Source: Sphingomonadaceae bacterium (lineage in GTDB: Bacteria; Pseudomonadota; Alphaproteobacteria; Sphingomonadales; Sphingomonadaceae). From it: a stretch of DNA of 64,000 nucleotides. Made by a program: the position numbers and the translations under genes. The notes under the pieces were generated by a model. It had not been told where the DNA came from, did not search any database, and worked only from the letters and a program-made list of their open reading frames with translations. The stretch spans positions 62,001-126,000 of the forward strand of contig JAPZTW010000003.1 in the NCBI GenBank assembly GCA_027533105.1, in the 5' to 3' direction. Shown here piece by piece: positions 17,617 to 27,689 of this stretch (positions are counted from its first letter, which is position 1; each line of letters begins with the position of its first letter).

Positions 17617-18674
17617 TGGAATTCGTCTTCACCGAAGAGCAGGCGATGATCGGCGAGACGGCGCGCGCCTTCTTTGCCGAAAATGCAACCAGCGAGCGCA
17701 CCCGCAAGGCCATGGCCGCAGACGGGATCGACCGCGACCTGTGGACCGCCTTCTGTCAGGAACTGGGCCTGTCGGGCATCGGTATTCCGGAGAACGCCGG
17801 CGGAGCGGGGCTGGGCCTCGTCGAGCTGGCGATCATCGCCGAAGCGGCAGGTGCCCAGGTGGCCGCGCTGCCGATGCTGGGTTCGCTGGTGCTGTCTGCC
17901 CAGGCGATTGCCGCCGGGGGCAGCGCCGAGCAGCAGGCGGGACATCTGCCTGGATTGCTTTCGGGTGAGGTCGTCGCCGGTTACGTCCACGATGCGGGCA
18001 TCACGGCGGATGGCTCCGGCCTGACCGGCAGCGCGGGCTTTGTCGCCCATGGCGGTTCGGCGCAGCTGTTCGTCGTGACCAGCAACACCGGCGCCTGGCT
18101 GGTTCCGGCCGATGCACCGGGTGTAACGGTCACGCCGCTGACCACCATGGACCAGACCCGGCCCTATGCCCGGGTCACGCTGGCGGGCGCGCCGGGTGAG
18201 CCGCTGGCCGATCCCGCCGCCGCGATTGCCGCCGCACACCGCGCCGGGTTCGTCGCGGTGGCTGCCGAAGCGCTGGGCGGTGCCCAGGCCGCGCTTGACC
18301 GCACGGTGGCCTATGCCCGCGAGCGCGTCCAGTTCGGGCGGCCGATCGGCTCGTTCCAGGCCTACAAGCACCGCCTCGCAGACCTGATGATCGAGATCGA
18401 GCAGGCCCGCTCGGCCGTTTACTGGGCGGCCTGCGCGGTGGACGAGGGTTCGGACGAAGCCGCGCTCGCGGTTCACGCCGCGAAGAGCTTTGCCGCCGAC
18501 ACCTTCTTCCTCTGCGCCGGGAACATGATCCAGCTGCATGGCGGGATCGGCTTTACGTGGGAACACGATGCCCACCTCTATTTCAAGCGCGCCCGCGCGA
18601 TCCAGTCGATGCTGGGCAATGGCGAATGGCACCGCGAACAGGTGGCAACGATGATCCTGGGAGAGGCGGCATGA
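17616..18674 (+). CDS. Acyl-CoA dehydrogenase-like small subunit of pair 2
   Basis: 352 residues. It begins MEFVFTEEQAMIGETARAFF and ends with QLHGGIGFTWEHDAHLYFKR, an acyl-CoA dehydrogenase C-terminal block. The C-terminal domain has RVQFGRPIGSFQAYKHRL. The middle domain is shortened and alanine-rich compared with full enzymes. It lies directly before a full-length partner at 18671 (ATGA overlap), again giving a large/small pair. The longer open frame back to 17055 is a shadow. Likely non-catalytic or half-site subunit of a heteromeric dehydrogenase for a bulky steroid-derived CoA ester. Confidence 0.85.
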   Translation: MEFVFTEEQAMIGETARAFFAENATSERTRKAMAADGIDRDLWTAFCQELGLSGIGIPENAGGAGLGLVELAIIAEAAGAQVAALPMLGSLVLSAQAIAAGGSAEQQAGHLPGLLSGEVVAGYVHDAGITADGSGLTGSAGFVAHGGSAQLFVVTSNTGAWLVPADAPGVTVTPLTTMDQTRPYARVTLAGAPGEPLADPAAAIAAAHRAGFVAVAAEALGGAQAALDRTVAYARERVQFGRPIGSFQAYKHRLADLMIEIEQARSAVYWAACAVDEGSDEAALAVHAAKSFAADTFFLCAGNMIQLHGGIGFTWEHDAHLYFKRARAIQSMLGNGEWHREQVATMILGEAA

Positions 18675-19849
18675 AACTCGGATTTTCCGCAGCGGACGAA
18701 GCCTTCCGCCAGGAATGCGCCGATTGGCTGAATGCAGAGATGGCCGGCGAGTTCCGGGACATCAAGGGCATCACCAAGCTGACCGCCAGCCCCGAACGCC
18801 GCAAGGAATGGGAACAGCGGCTGGGTGAGGCCAAATGGGGCTGCATCGGCTGGCCGGAACAATGGGGCGGGCGCAATGCCACGCTCGCCCAGCAGGTGAT
18901 CTTTGCCGAGGAATATGCCCGCGCGGGCGTGCCGGGCCGGGTCAATCACATCGGCATCGAACTGGCCGGGCCGACCATCCTGGCCTTCGGCAGCGAAGAG
19001 CAGAAGCGCCGCTTTCTGCCCGATATTGCCGCTGGCAAGACGATCTTCTGCCAGGGCTTTTCCGAACCCGGCGCGGGATCGGACCTTGCCTCGGTCCGCA
19101 CCAAGGGGCGGCTGGAAAACGGCGAGTGGGTGGTCAACGGCCAGAAGATCTGGACCAGCCTTGCCCATATTTCCGACTGGATCTTCGTCGTCACCCGTAC
19201 CGAGGAAGGATCGAAAGGCCCCAAGGGGTTGACCTTCCTGATGATGGAAATCGACCAGCCGGGGATCGAGATCCGCGGGATCAAGCAGATCAACGGCGAT
19301 GCCGAATTCAACGAGACCTTCTTCACCGACGCGCGCTGTCCGGCGGACAGCATGATCGGCGCGGTGGGCGATGGCTGGAAGATCGCGATGGGCCTGCTGG
19401 CCTTCGAACGCGGGGTCTCCACCCTGGGCCAGCAGATGGCTTTCCGCAACGAGCTGGACGAGTTGATCGCCGCCGCGAAGGCCAACGGCGCGGCGAACAA
19501 TCCGCTGATCCGCCAGCGCCTGGCCAAGGCCGAAATCGGCCTGCGGCTGATGCGGTACGGCGCGCTGCGGATGCTGTCGAACAGCGACCATTCAAAGATC
19601 GACGGGGCGGCGCTGACCTACAAGATCCAGTGGGCAACCTGGCGCCGCAACCTGGGCGAACTGGCGATGGACGTGCTGGGCCAGGCCGGCGAAGTGGCCG
19701 AGGGCAGCGAGTACGAGTGGGATACCCTGCCCAACCTGTTCCTCTACAGCCGCGCCGACACGATCTATGGCGGGACCAACCAGATCCAGCGCAACCTGAT
19801 CGCCGAGCGCGGCCTGGGCCTGCCGCGCGAACCGCGGGGAGACGTGTAA
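18671..19849 (+). CDS. fadE30: Acyl-CoA dehydrogenase, large subunit of pair 2 (FadE30-like)
   Basis: 392 residues, full acyl-CoA dehydrogenase. Middle-domain loop FCQGFSEPGAGSDLASVRTK and C-terminal IYGGTNQIQRNLIAERGLGL are the family blocks. The following gene is an IpdF-like SDR and FadD3 lies three genes further, which mirrors the FadE30-IpdF-FadD3 neighbourhood of HIP-CoA catabolism, so the FadE30 role (first dehydrogenation of the propionyl side chain of HIP-CoA) is the best guess. The assignment comes from context and family resemblance rather than a specific residue. Confidence 0.8.
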   Translation: MKLGFSAADEAFRQECADWLNAEMAGEFRDIKGITKLTASPERRKEWEQRLGEAKWGCIGWPEQWGGRNATLAQQVIFAEEYARAGVPGRVNHIGIELAGPTILAFGSEEQKRRFLPDIAAGKTIFCQGFSEPGAGSDLASVRTKGRLENGEWVVNGQKIWTSLAHISDWIFVVTRTEEGSKGPKGLTFLMMEIDQPGIEIRGIKQINGDAEFNETFFTDARCPADSMIGAVGDGWKIAMGLLAFERGVSTLGQQMAFRNELDELIAAAKANGAANNPLIRQRLAKAEIGLRLMRYGALRMLSNSDHSKIDGAALTYKIQWATWRRNLGELAMDVLGQAGEVAEGSEYEWDTLPNLFLYSRADTIYGGTNQIQRNLIAERGLGLPREPRGDV

Positions 19850-20631
19850 TGGCGCCCCCCGTCCCGACCTATCCAGCCCCGCGCGGGCTGCTGACCGGCA
19901 AGACCGTGGTCGTCACCGCCGCCGCCGGCACCGGCATCGGCTTTTCCGCCGCCAAGCGCGCGGTGGAAGAGGGCGCGACCGTCCTGATGAGCGATTTCCA
20001 CGAGCGGCGGCTGGGTGAAGCGGCCGACCGGATCGCCGCCGAATGCGGGCAGCGCCCCGCCACCTTCGTCTGCGATGTGACCAGCCAGGACCAGGTCGAT
20101 GCGCTCCACGCCGCGGCCCTCGCCGAGCTGGGCCATGTCGACGTGCTGATCAACAACGCGGGCCTTGGCGGCGAGGTCGACGTGGTCGACATGACCGACG
20201 AGCAGTGGTTCCGCGTGCTCGACGTGACGCTCAACTCGGTCTTCCGGATGAGCCGCGCCTTCCTGCCCGCGATGTATGCCCGCCAGTCCGGCGTGATCGT
20301 CAACAATGCCTCGGTCCTGGGCTGGCGCGCGCAAAAGGGGCAGGCGCACTATGCCGCGGCCAAGGCCGGGGTCATGGCCTTCACCCGCTGCTCGGCGGTC
20401 GAGGCGGCCGAACATGGGGTGCGGATCAATGCCGTGGCCCCCTCGATCGCGATGCACGCCTTCCTCGCCAAGGTCACCACCGACGAGCTGCTGGCCGAAC
20501 TGTCGAGCCGCGAAGCCTTCGGCCGCCCGGCGGAAGTCTGGGAGGTTGCCAACGTGATGATCTTCCTCGCCTCCGACCTGTCCTCCTACATGACCGGCGA
20601 AGTCGTCTCGGTCTCCAGCCAGCGGGCCTGA
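19849..20631 (+). CDS. ipdF: IpdF-like SDR, 5-hydroxy-HIP-CoA dehydrogenase candidate
   Basis: 260 residues. It has the unusual nucleotide-binding motif TAAAGTGIGFSAAKRA (about 21-36) in place of TGxxxGxG, followed by SDFHERRLGEAADR, a combination I know from the IpdF/Rv3559c family. The catalytic Ser...Tyr-x-x-x-Lys is in NASVLGWRAQKGQAHYAAAK. IpdF oxidises the ring hydroxyl of 5-OH-HIP-CoA. The gene overlaps the stop of the FadE30-like gene by one base, matching the known neighbour. Confidence 0.82.
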   Translation: MAPPVPTYPAPRGLLTGKTVVVTAAAGTGIGFSAAKRAVEEGATVLMSDFHERRLGEAADRIAAECGQRPATFVCDVTSQDQVDALHAAALAELGHVDVLINNAGLGGEVDVVDMTDEQWFRVLDVTLNSVFRMSRAFLPAMYARQSGVIVNNASVLGWRAQKGQAHYAAAKAGVMAFTRCSAVEAAEHGVRINAVAPSIAMHAFLAKVTTDELLAELSSREAFGRPAEVWEVANVMIFLASDLSSYMTGEVVSVSSQRA

Positions 20632-20633
20632 CC

Positions 20634-21092
20634 ATGGCGAAGATCTATCAGTCCCCGCGTGACCTGATCGGACAGGAAGGCACGCAGCTTGGCCCGACCG
20701 ACTGGCTGGCGATCGAGCAGGACCGGGTGAACGGCTTTGCCGATGTCACCGGCGATCACCAGTGGATCCACGTCGATGTCGAACGCGCCAAGGCCGGCCC
20801 CTTCGGCGGCACGATTGCCCACGGCTACCTGACGATGAGCCTGGTCAACTTCTTCCTGCCCGACCTGATCGAGGTGCGCGGCTTCAGCCATGCCGTCAAC
20901 GTCGGGGCCGACCGCCTGCGGTTCCTCAGCCCGGTGAAAGTCGGCAGCCGCATTCGCGGAGTGGGCGAGATCGTCTCGGTCGAGGAGGTCAAGGGCGCGA
21001 TCCAGTCGGTCGTGCGCGTCACGGTCGAGATCGAGGGCAGCGACAGGCCGGCCTGCGTGGTCGACACGATAAGCCGCTATTTCCCGGAGTAA
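20634..21092 (+). CDS. MaoC-like (R)-specific enoyl-CoA hydratase
   Basis: 152 residues, single hot-dog domain. The hydratase-2 motif is visible as FADVTGDHQWIHVD (about 34-47) followed by GPFGGTIAHGYLTMSL; Asp39 (or the nearby Asp/His pair with His44) is the expected catalytic dyad. It would hydrate an unsaturated CoA ester with R stereochemistry during side-chain or ring-remnant beta-oxidation. It starts 2 bases after ipdF. A second, unrelated MaoC-family gene lies at 41027-41482. Confidence 0.82.
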   Translation: MAKIYQSPRDLIGQEGTQLGPTDWLAIEQDRVNGFADVTGDHQWIHVDVERAKAGPFGGTIAHGYLTMSLVNFFLPDLIEVRGFSHAVNVGADRLRFLSPVKVGSRIRGVGEIVSVEEVKGAIQSVVRVTVEIEGSDRPACVVDTISRYFPE

Positions 21093-21097
21093 TTGCC

Positions 21098-21472
21098 ATG
21101 CCGACGCCCGAACAGATGGAAGCCGCCGTCCACACCTATGTCGAGGCCTTCGCCAAGGGCGATCCGGCAATGGCAGCCGGGATCTTCGCCGACGATGCGG
21201 TGATCGAGGATCCGATCGGGACCGCGCCCAAGGTCGGCAAGGCGGCAATCCTTGAGTTCTACGCCCAGTCGATGGCAACCGGCGCGACCCTGCACCTGCA
21301 AGGCCCGGTCCGCGTCGCCACCGCCCATGCCGCCTTCGCCATGCAGGTGCGGCTGCATTGGGACGGGAAGGACATGGCCATCGACGTGATCGATACCTTC
21401 GCTTTCGACGAGGCGGGCAAGGTCAAGGAAATGAAGGCCTATTTCGGCCCCGGCAACATGATCGCGAAATGA
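21098..21472 (+). CDS. ksi: Delta5-3-ketosteroid isomerase
   Basis: 124 residues, matching the bacterial ketosteroid isomerase length (about 125). The three catalytic residues known from the Comamonas enzyme fall at exactly the same numbers: Tyr14 (HTYVEAFAKGD), general base Asp38 (IEDPIG) and Asp99 (DVIDTFAF). The overall pattern (FADDA, EDP, EFYAQS, GKVKEM, ALFG-like AYFGPGN) also matches. It would shift the 5,6 double bond to 4,5 in 3-ketosteroids, as needed when 3beta-hydroxy-5-ene steroids are substrates. GGAG lies 10 bases before the ATG. The stop overlaps the fadD3 ATG. Confidence 0.93.
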   Translation: MPTPEQMEAAVHTYVEAFAKGDPAMAAGIFADDAVIEDPIGTAPKVGKAAILEFYAQSMATGATLHLQGPVRVATAHAAFAMQVRLHWDGKDMAIDVIDTFAFDEAGKVKEMKAYFGPGNMIAK

Positions 21473-23001
21473 CCGCGCTGCCGCTGACCATTCCCCACGC
21501 CGCCGAAGCCGCCGCGCGGCGCTGGCCCGATGCAGTGGCGCTGATCGAGGGCGCGGAGACGCGCACTTTCGCCCAGCTGTGGCAGGAATGCCGGGCGGCG
21601 GCCTCGGCCCTGCTGGAACGCGGCGTGAAGGACGGGGACCGGATCGCGATCTGGGCGCCGAACTGCCGCGAATGGGTGGTCGCGGCGGTCGCGGCCCAGG
21701 CCTGCGGCGCGGCGATCGTGCCGCTCAACACCCGCCTCAAGGGGCGCGAGGCCGGCGATATCCTGCGCCGCACCCATGCGCGGATGCTGTTCACCGTGGC
21801 CGGCTTCCTGGGGATCGACTATCCGGCGCTGCTGGCGGCGGAGGATCTGCCCGACCTGGCGGAAACCGTGCTGCTCGATCGCGATTTCGCGACCTTCGTG
21901 GCCAGCGGCACGGGCGCGGACGATCCCCGGATCGACGCCAGCCTGGCTACCCTAACGCCCGATCACGTTTCGGACATCATGTTCACCAGCGGCACGACCG
22001 GCGTGCCCAAGGGCGTGCTGATGACCCACGGCCGCATCCTGCCCCAGGTTGGCGTGTGGATCGGCAATACCGGCCTCGCGCAAGGTGAGCGCTACCTGAT
22101 CGCCAATCCGTTCTTCCATTCGTTCGGGATGAAGGTCGGCTGGGTTGCCTGCCTGCTGGCAGGCGCGGTGATGGTGCCGATGCCCCAGTTCGACGTGGCC
22201 GAGGCGATCCGACTGATCGAGCAGGAACGCATCGCCTTCCTGCCCGGCCCGCCCACGATCTTCCAGATGCTGCTGGCCGAGCGCGACCAGCGCCCGTTCG
22301 ACTGCTCGTCGCTGCGCGGCGGAACGACTGGCGCGGCCACCGTGCCCCCGGTGCTGATCGAGCGGATCAGGACCGAGCTGGGGATGAAGGACATCATCAC
22401 CGCCTATGGCATGACCGAATGCGTCAACATCACCTCGTGCCGCCCCGGCGATCCGGTGGAGCTGATCGCCCAGACCTGCGGCGCGGCCATTCCCGGTAAC
22501 GAGGTGATCATAGCCGGGGAACAGGGCGAGGAACTGCCGCGCGGGGAAACCGGCGAGATCCTGGTGCGCGGCACCGGGGTGATGCTGGGCTACCTCGACG
22601 ATCCGGCCGCGACGGCCGAGGCCATCGATGCGGCCGGCTGGCTCCACACCGGCGATGTCGGCACGATGGACGCCAATGGCTATGTTCGGATCACCGACCG
22701 CAAGAAGGACATGTTCATTTCCGGCGGGTTCAACGTCTACCCGGCCGAGGTCGAGAAGATCCTTTCCGCCCACCCGGCGGTCGGCATGGTCGCGGTGGTC
22801 GGCGCGCCGGACGAACGGATGGGCGAGGTTGGCGTGGCCTTCATCGTGCCGCGCAGCGGCGTCGCGATCGACCAAGCGGAAGTCCTGGCATGGTGCCGGG
22901 CCAACATGGCCAATTACAAGGTTCCGCGCCGCATCGTCACGGTTGAAGACCTGCCCCGCAATGCCTCGGGCAAGGTGCTGAAGATCGAACTGAAACCCTG
23001 A
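21469..23001 (+). CDS. fadD3: FadD3-like HIP-CoA ligase (acyl-CoA synthetase)
   Basis: 510 residues, ANL adenylating enzyme. AMP-binding P-loop FTSGTTGVPKG (about 167-177), A5 motif AYGMTE (about 311-316), A7 GWLHTGDVG, hinge DRKKDMFISGGFNVYP and C-terminal catalytic Lys in NASGKVLK (last 12 residues). In steroid degraders FadD3 activates the C/D-ring propanoate HIP released by HsaD. Its position at the end of the HIP gene set and beside ksi supports that, though other medium-chain or aromatic acyl-CoA ligases share these motifs. Confidence 0.87.
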   Translation: MTALPLTIPHAAEAAARRWPDAVALIEGAETRTFAQLWQECRAAASALLERGVKDGDRIAIWAPNCREWVVAAVAAQACGAAIVPLNTRLKGREAGDILRRTHARMLFTVAGFLGIDYPALLAAEDLPDLAETVLLDRDFATFVASGTGADDPRIDASLATLTPDHVSDIMFTSGTTGVPKGVLMTHGRILPQVGVWIGNTGLAQGERYLIANPFFHSFGMKVGWVACLLAGAVMVPMPQFDVAEAIRLIEQERIAFLPGPPTIFQMLLAERDQRPFDCSSLRGGTTGAATVPPVLIERIRTELGMKDIITAYGMTECVNITSCRPGDPVELIAQTCGAAIPGNEVIIAGEQGEELPRGETGEILVRGTGVMLGYLDDPAATAEAIDAAGWLHTGDVGTMDANGYVRITDRKKDMFISGGFNVYPAEVEKILSAHPAVGMVAVVGAPDERMGEVGVAFIVPRSGVAIDQAEVLAWCRANMANYKVPRRIVTVEDLPRNASGKVLKIELKP

Positions 23002-23038
23002 CCGGCGGCGCGCGCCGGTTCAGCGCGCCAGCCCATTT

Positions 23039-23737
23039 GTGAAGATCTGGCACTGGGCTGCGGATACCCTGGTCAACGTCTGGTCGACCACCAAGGGGGT
23101 GACGGCGGCCTGCTTTGCCATGCTGGCCGATCGCGGCGGGATCGATCTTGCTGCCCCGGTCGCGCGCTACTGGCCGGAATTTGCGGCTGCCGGCAAGCAG
23201 GACGTGACCGTGGCCATGCTGCTGTCCCACCAGGCGGGGCTGTGCGGGTTCCGCAATCCGGCACTGATGGAAGACTTCTACGACGCGGAGGCCGCCGCCC
23301 TCGCCAACCCGCTGATCGATCCGCTGGCCCCCAATCACGCCGCCTGGCGCGCAGCGGAGATCCCTTCGGCCAACGGCTTTGCCACGGCGCGGGGCCTCGC
23401 CCGGCTCTATGGCGCGCTGGCGCACGATGGCCGGCTGGACGGGCAGCGGCTGGTCGCGCCAGAGGTCATCGCACGGGCCACGGCCGAGCAGATCAGCGGC
23501 CTCGATGCCGTGCTGAGCGTCGAGGCTAGCTGGGGCTGCGGGTTCCTGCGCAACAGCACCGGGGTCTATGGCCCGAACAGCGCGGCCTTTGGCCATTCCG
23601 GCTGGGGCGGTTCCTTTGCCTTCGCCGATCCGGATAGCCGCATCGGCATGGCCTATACCATGAACCGCATGGGCACCGACCTGATGGGCGATCCGCGCAA
23701 CATGGCCCTGATCGCGGCGGTCTACGCCTCGTTGTAA
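23039..23737 (+). pseudogene. Beta-lactamase-fold serine hydrolase remnant
   Basis: The open frame encodes 232 residues of the class C beta-lactamase/esterase (EstB) family, usually about 380. The SxxK motif is present near the start (VWSTTKG), preceded by only about 14 residues, so the N-terminal strand region is missing. After EDFYDAEAAA it jumps to LANPLIDPLAPNHAAWRAAE, skipping about 100 residues that normally include the Y-x-N/Y-H-A catalytic tyrosine region. The C-terminal HSGWGGSFAF block is intact. The GTG start has no ribosome-binding site. N-terminal loss plus an internal in-frame deletion imply a decaying gene. Homologues commonly occur in steroid clusters. Confidence 0.75.
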
Positions 23738-23743
23738 GGAACA

Positions 23744-23773
23744 GGCCCGGTCCCGGTCAGTGAAGACCGGGCC
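23744..23773. terminator. Convergent hairpin between the steroid and glucan loci
   Basis: Perfect 9-base inverted repeat GGCCCGGTC / GACCGGGCC with a 12-base loop, placed between the rightward hydrolase remnant and the leftward sugar transporter. There is no T-run on either side, so it may act as a weak bidirectional terminator or only as a hairpin. Confidence 0.5.
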
Positions 23774-23786
23774 CGGGCCAAAGCTC

Positions 23787-25061
23787 TCAGGCCGGGCGGC
23801 GGGCGTACCAGCCGAACCAGGCGATCACCGCATAGCAGGCCGCCGGCAGGATGAAGGCGATGGCGAGGCTGCCGGTGGCGTCCGCGATCACCCCGGTCAG
23901 CAGCGGGATCACTGCCCCACCGAAGATCGCCACGTTGATGATCCCCGAACCGTCCGCCGCGCGCGGGCCCAGCTTTTCGCAAGCCAGGGTGAAGATCGTC
24001 GGGAACATGACCGCGTTCATCAGGCCGATCGCCAGCAGGCTATAGCCCGAAACGACGCCAGTGGTGTGAGTGGACAGCGCGATCAGCGCGATCGCCCCCA
24101 CCGCGACACAGGCCAGCACCTTGCCCGGGCTGACCACCCGCAGCACGCCCGAACCGATGAACCGGCCGACCATGGCCCCGCCCCAGTAATAGGCGATCAG
24201 CTTGCCGGCAGCCTGTTCCTCCAGCCCCATGACATGGCTCTGCATCAGGTAATTGACGATCAGCGAGCCGATCGAGACCTCGGCCCCGACATAGAGGAAG
24301 ATGCAGAGCGCACCGAAGCCGAAGCGCTTGCGGCCCAGCAGGTCAAAACCGGCCAGGCCCGCGCTCTCCTCGTGCTTTTCGCCCTTCAGCGCGTTGCGGA
24401 ACAGCCAGACCACGCCCGCCACCACGGCCAGCGCGGCGGCAATGCCCAGGTAGCCGTGGACGATCGCCTGGGTTTCCGCGGTGCGATAGGCGTCAAGCTC
24501 CGCGCCCGAAAGCTGATCGGCCGTAACCGTTGCCAGCCCGCCCAGGATCAGGATCGAGCCGAAATAGGGGAACACCGTGGTCCCGACCGAATTGAAACCC
24601 TGCGCAAAGGTCAGTCGGCTGTGCGCCGTCGCGGGCTTGCCCAGCAGCGAGATCAGCGGGTTGGCGACGACCTGGACGATCACCACGCCGCTGGCCAGCA
24701 CGAACAGGGCGAACAGGAACAGGGCATAGGTCGCGGTCTGGCTGGCCGGGATAAACAGCAGGCAGCCGGCCATCATCGTCACCAGCCCGGCCACGGCCCC
24801 ACGCATGTAGCCGATCTTCTTGACCAACCGCGCGCCGGGAATGCCGATCACCAGGTAGGCGGTGAAGAAGCAGAACTGCACCAGCATCGCCTGGGTATAG
24901 CTGAGCGTGAACAGCTCCTTCAGCTTGGGGATGATCACATCGTTGAGCGAGGTGATCCCGCCGAAGATGAAGAACAGCCCCATGACGAACAGCTGCAGCT
25001 GCGGCGCATCGATATACTCGCCCTGCGCTTCGGCAGGCGTATTCCCGGTCGTGACAGCCAT
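23787..25061 (-). CDS. Sugar MFS transporter (GluP/FucP family)
   Basis: 424 residues with about 12 hydrophobic membrane segments; the N-terminal motif FVMGLFFIFGGITSLNDVII is typical of the glucose/galactose/fucose proton symporters of the FucP family, as is the GYMRGAVAGL loop between helices 2 and 3. It would import glucose or short glucosides released by the GH3 enzyme encoded just upstream. AGAGGAA lies before the ATG. It is the last gene of the leftward glucan locus, 95 bases after the GH3 gene. Confidence 0.88.
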   Translation of the reverse strand: MAVTTGNTPAEAQGEYIDAPQLQLFVMGLFFIFGGITSLNDVIIPKLKELFTLSYTQAMLVQFCFFTAYLVIGIPGARLVKKIGYMRGAVAGLVTMMAGCLLFIPASQTATYALFLFALFVLASGVVIVQVVANPLISLLGKPATAHSRLTFAQGFNSVGTTVFPYFGSILILGGLATVTADQLSGAELDAYRTAETQAIVHGYLGIAAALAVVAGVVWLFRNALKGEKHEESAGLAGFDLLGRKRFGFGALCIFLYVGAEVSIGSLIVNYLMQSHVMGLEEQAAGKLIAYYWGGAMVGRFIGSGVLRVVSPGKVLACVAVGAIALIALSTHTTGVVSGYSLLAIGLMNAVMFPTIFTLACEKLGPRAADGSGIINVAIFGGAVIPLLTGVIADATGSLAIAFILPAACYAVIAWFGWYARRPA

Positions 25062-25156
25062 CTTGTTCCTCTCCCCAGATCTTGTCGTGCGATGCTAGCA
25101 AGCCGCGCGGCCATGGGGAGCCGCTATGGCCAAGGTATTCGTATGCGCAGGCCCGG

Positions 25157-27574
<2,418 letters not shown>

Positions 27575-27598
27575 GACTTCCCCAACCGTACTTCTTAT

Positions 27599-27610
27599 GT
27601 GAACGTTCTC
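27599..27610. promoter_or_regulatory. LacI-family operator upstream of GH3
   Basis: GTGAACGTTCTC, a one-mismatch form of the palindrome GTGAACGTTCAC found at 37311-37322 upstream of the TonB-dependent receptor gene. It has the central CG and dyad symmetry of LacI/GalR operators. It lies just upstream of the GH3 start; the LacI regulator gene of this locus (28924-29988) is the natural candidate to bind it. Confidence 0.7.
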
Positions 27611-27689
27611 ATCCTTTGCAGCGGGGGGCGGGAAAGTCAAGCCACCGGGGGCAAGCCGGTGCGATCGGGTTTGCGTTCAGGGCGGGCGA

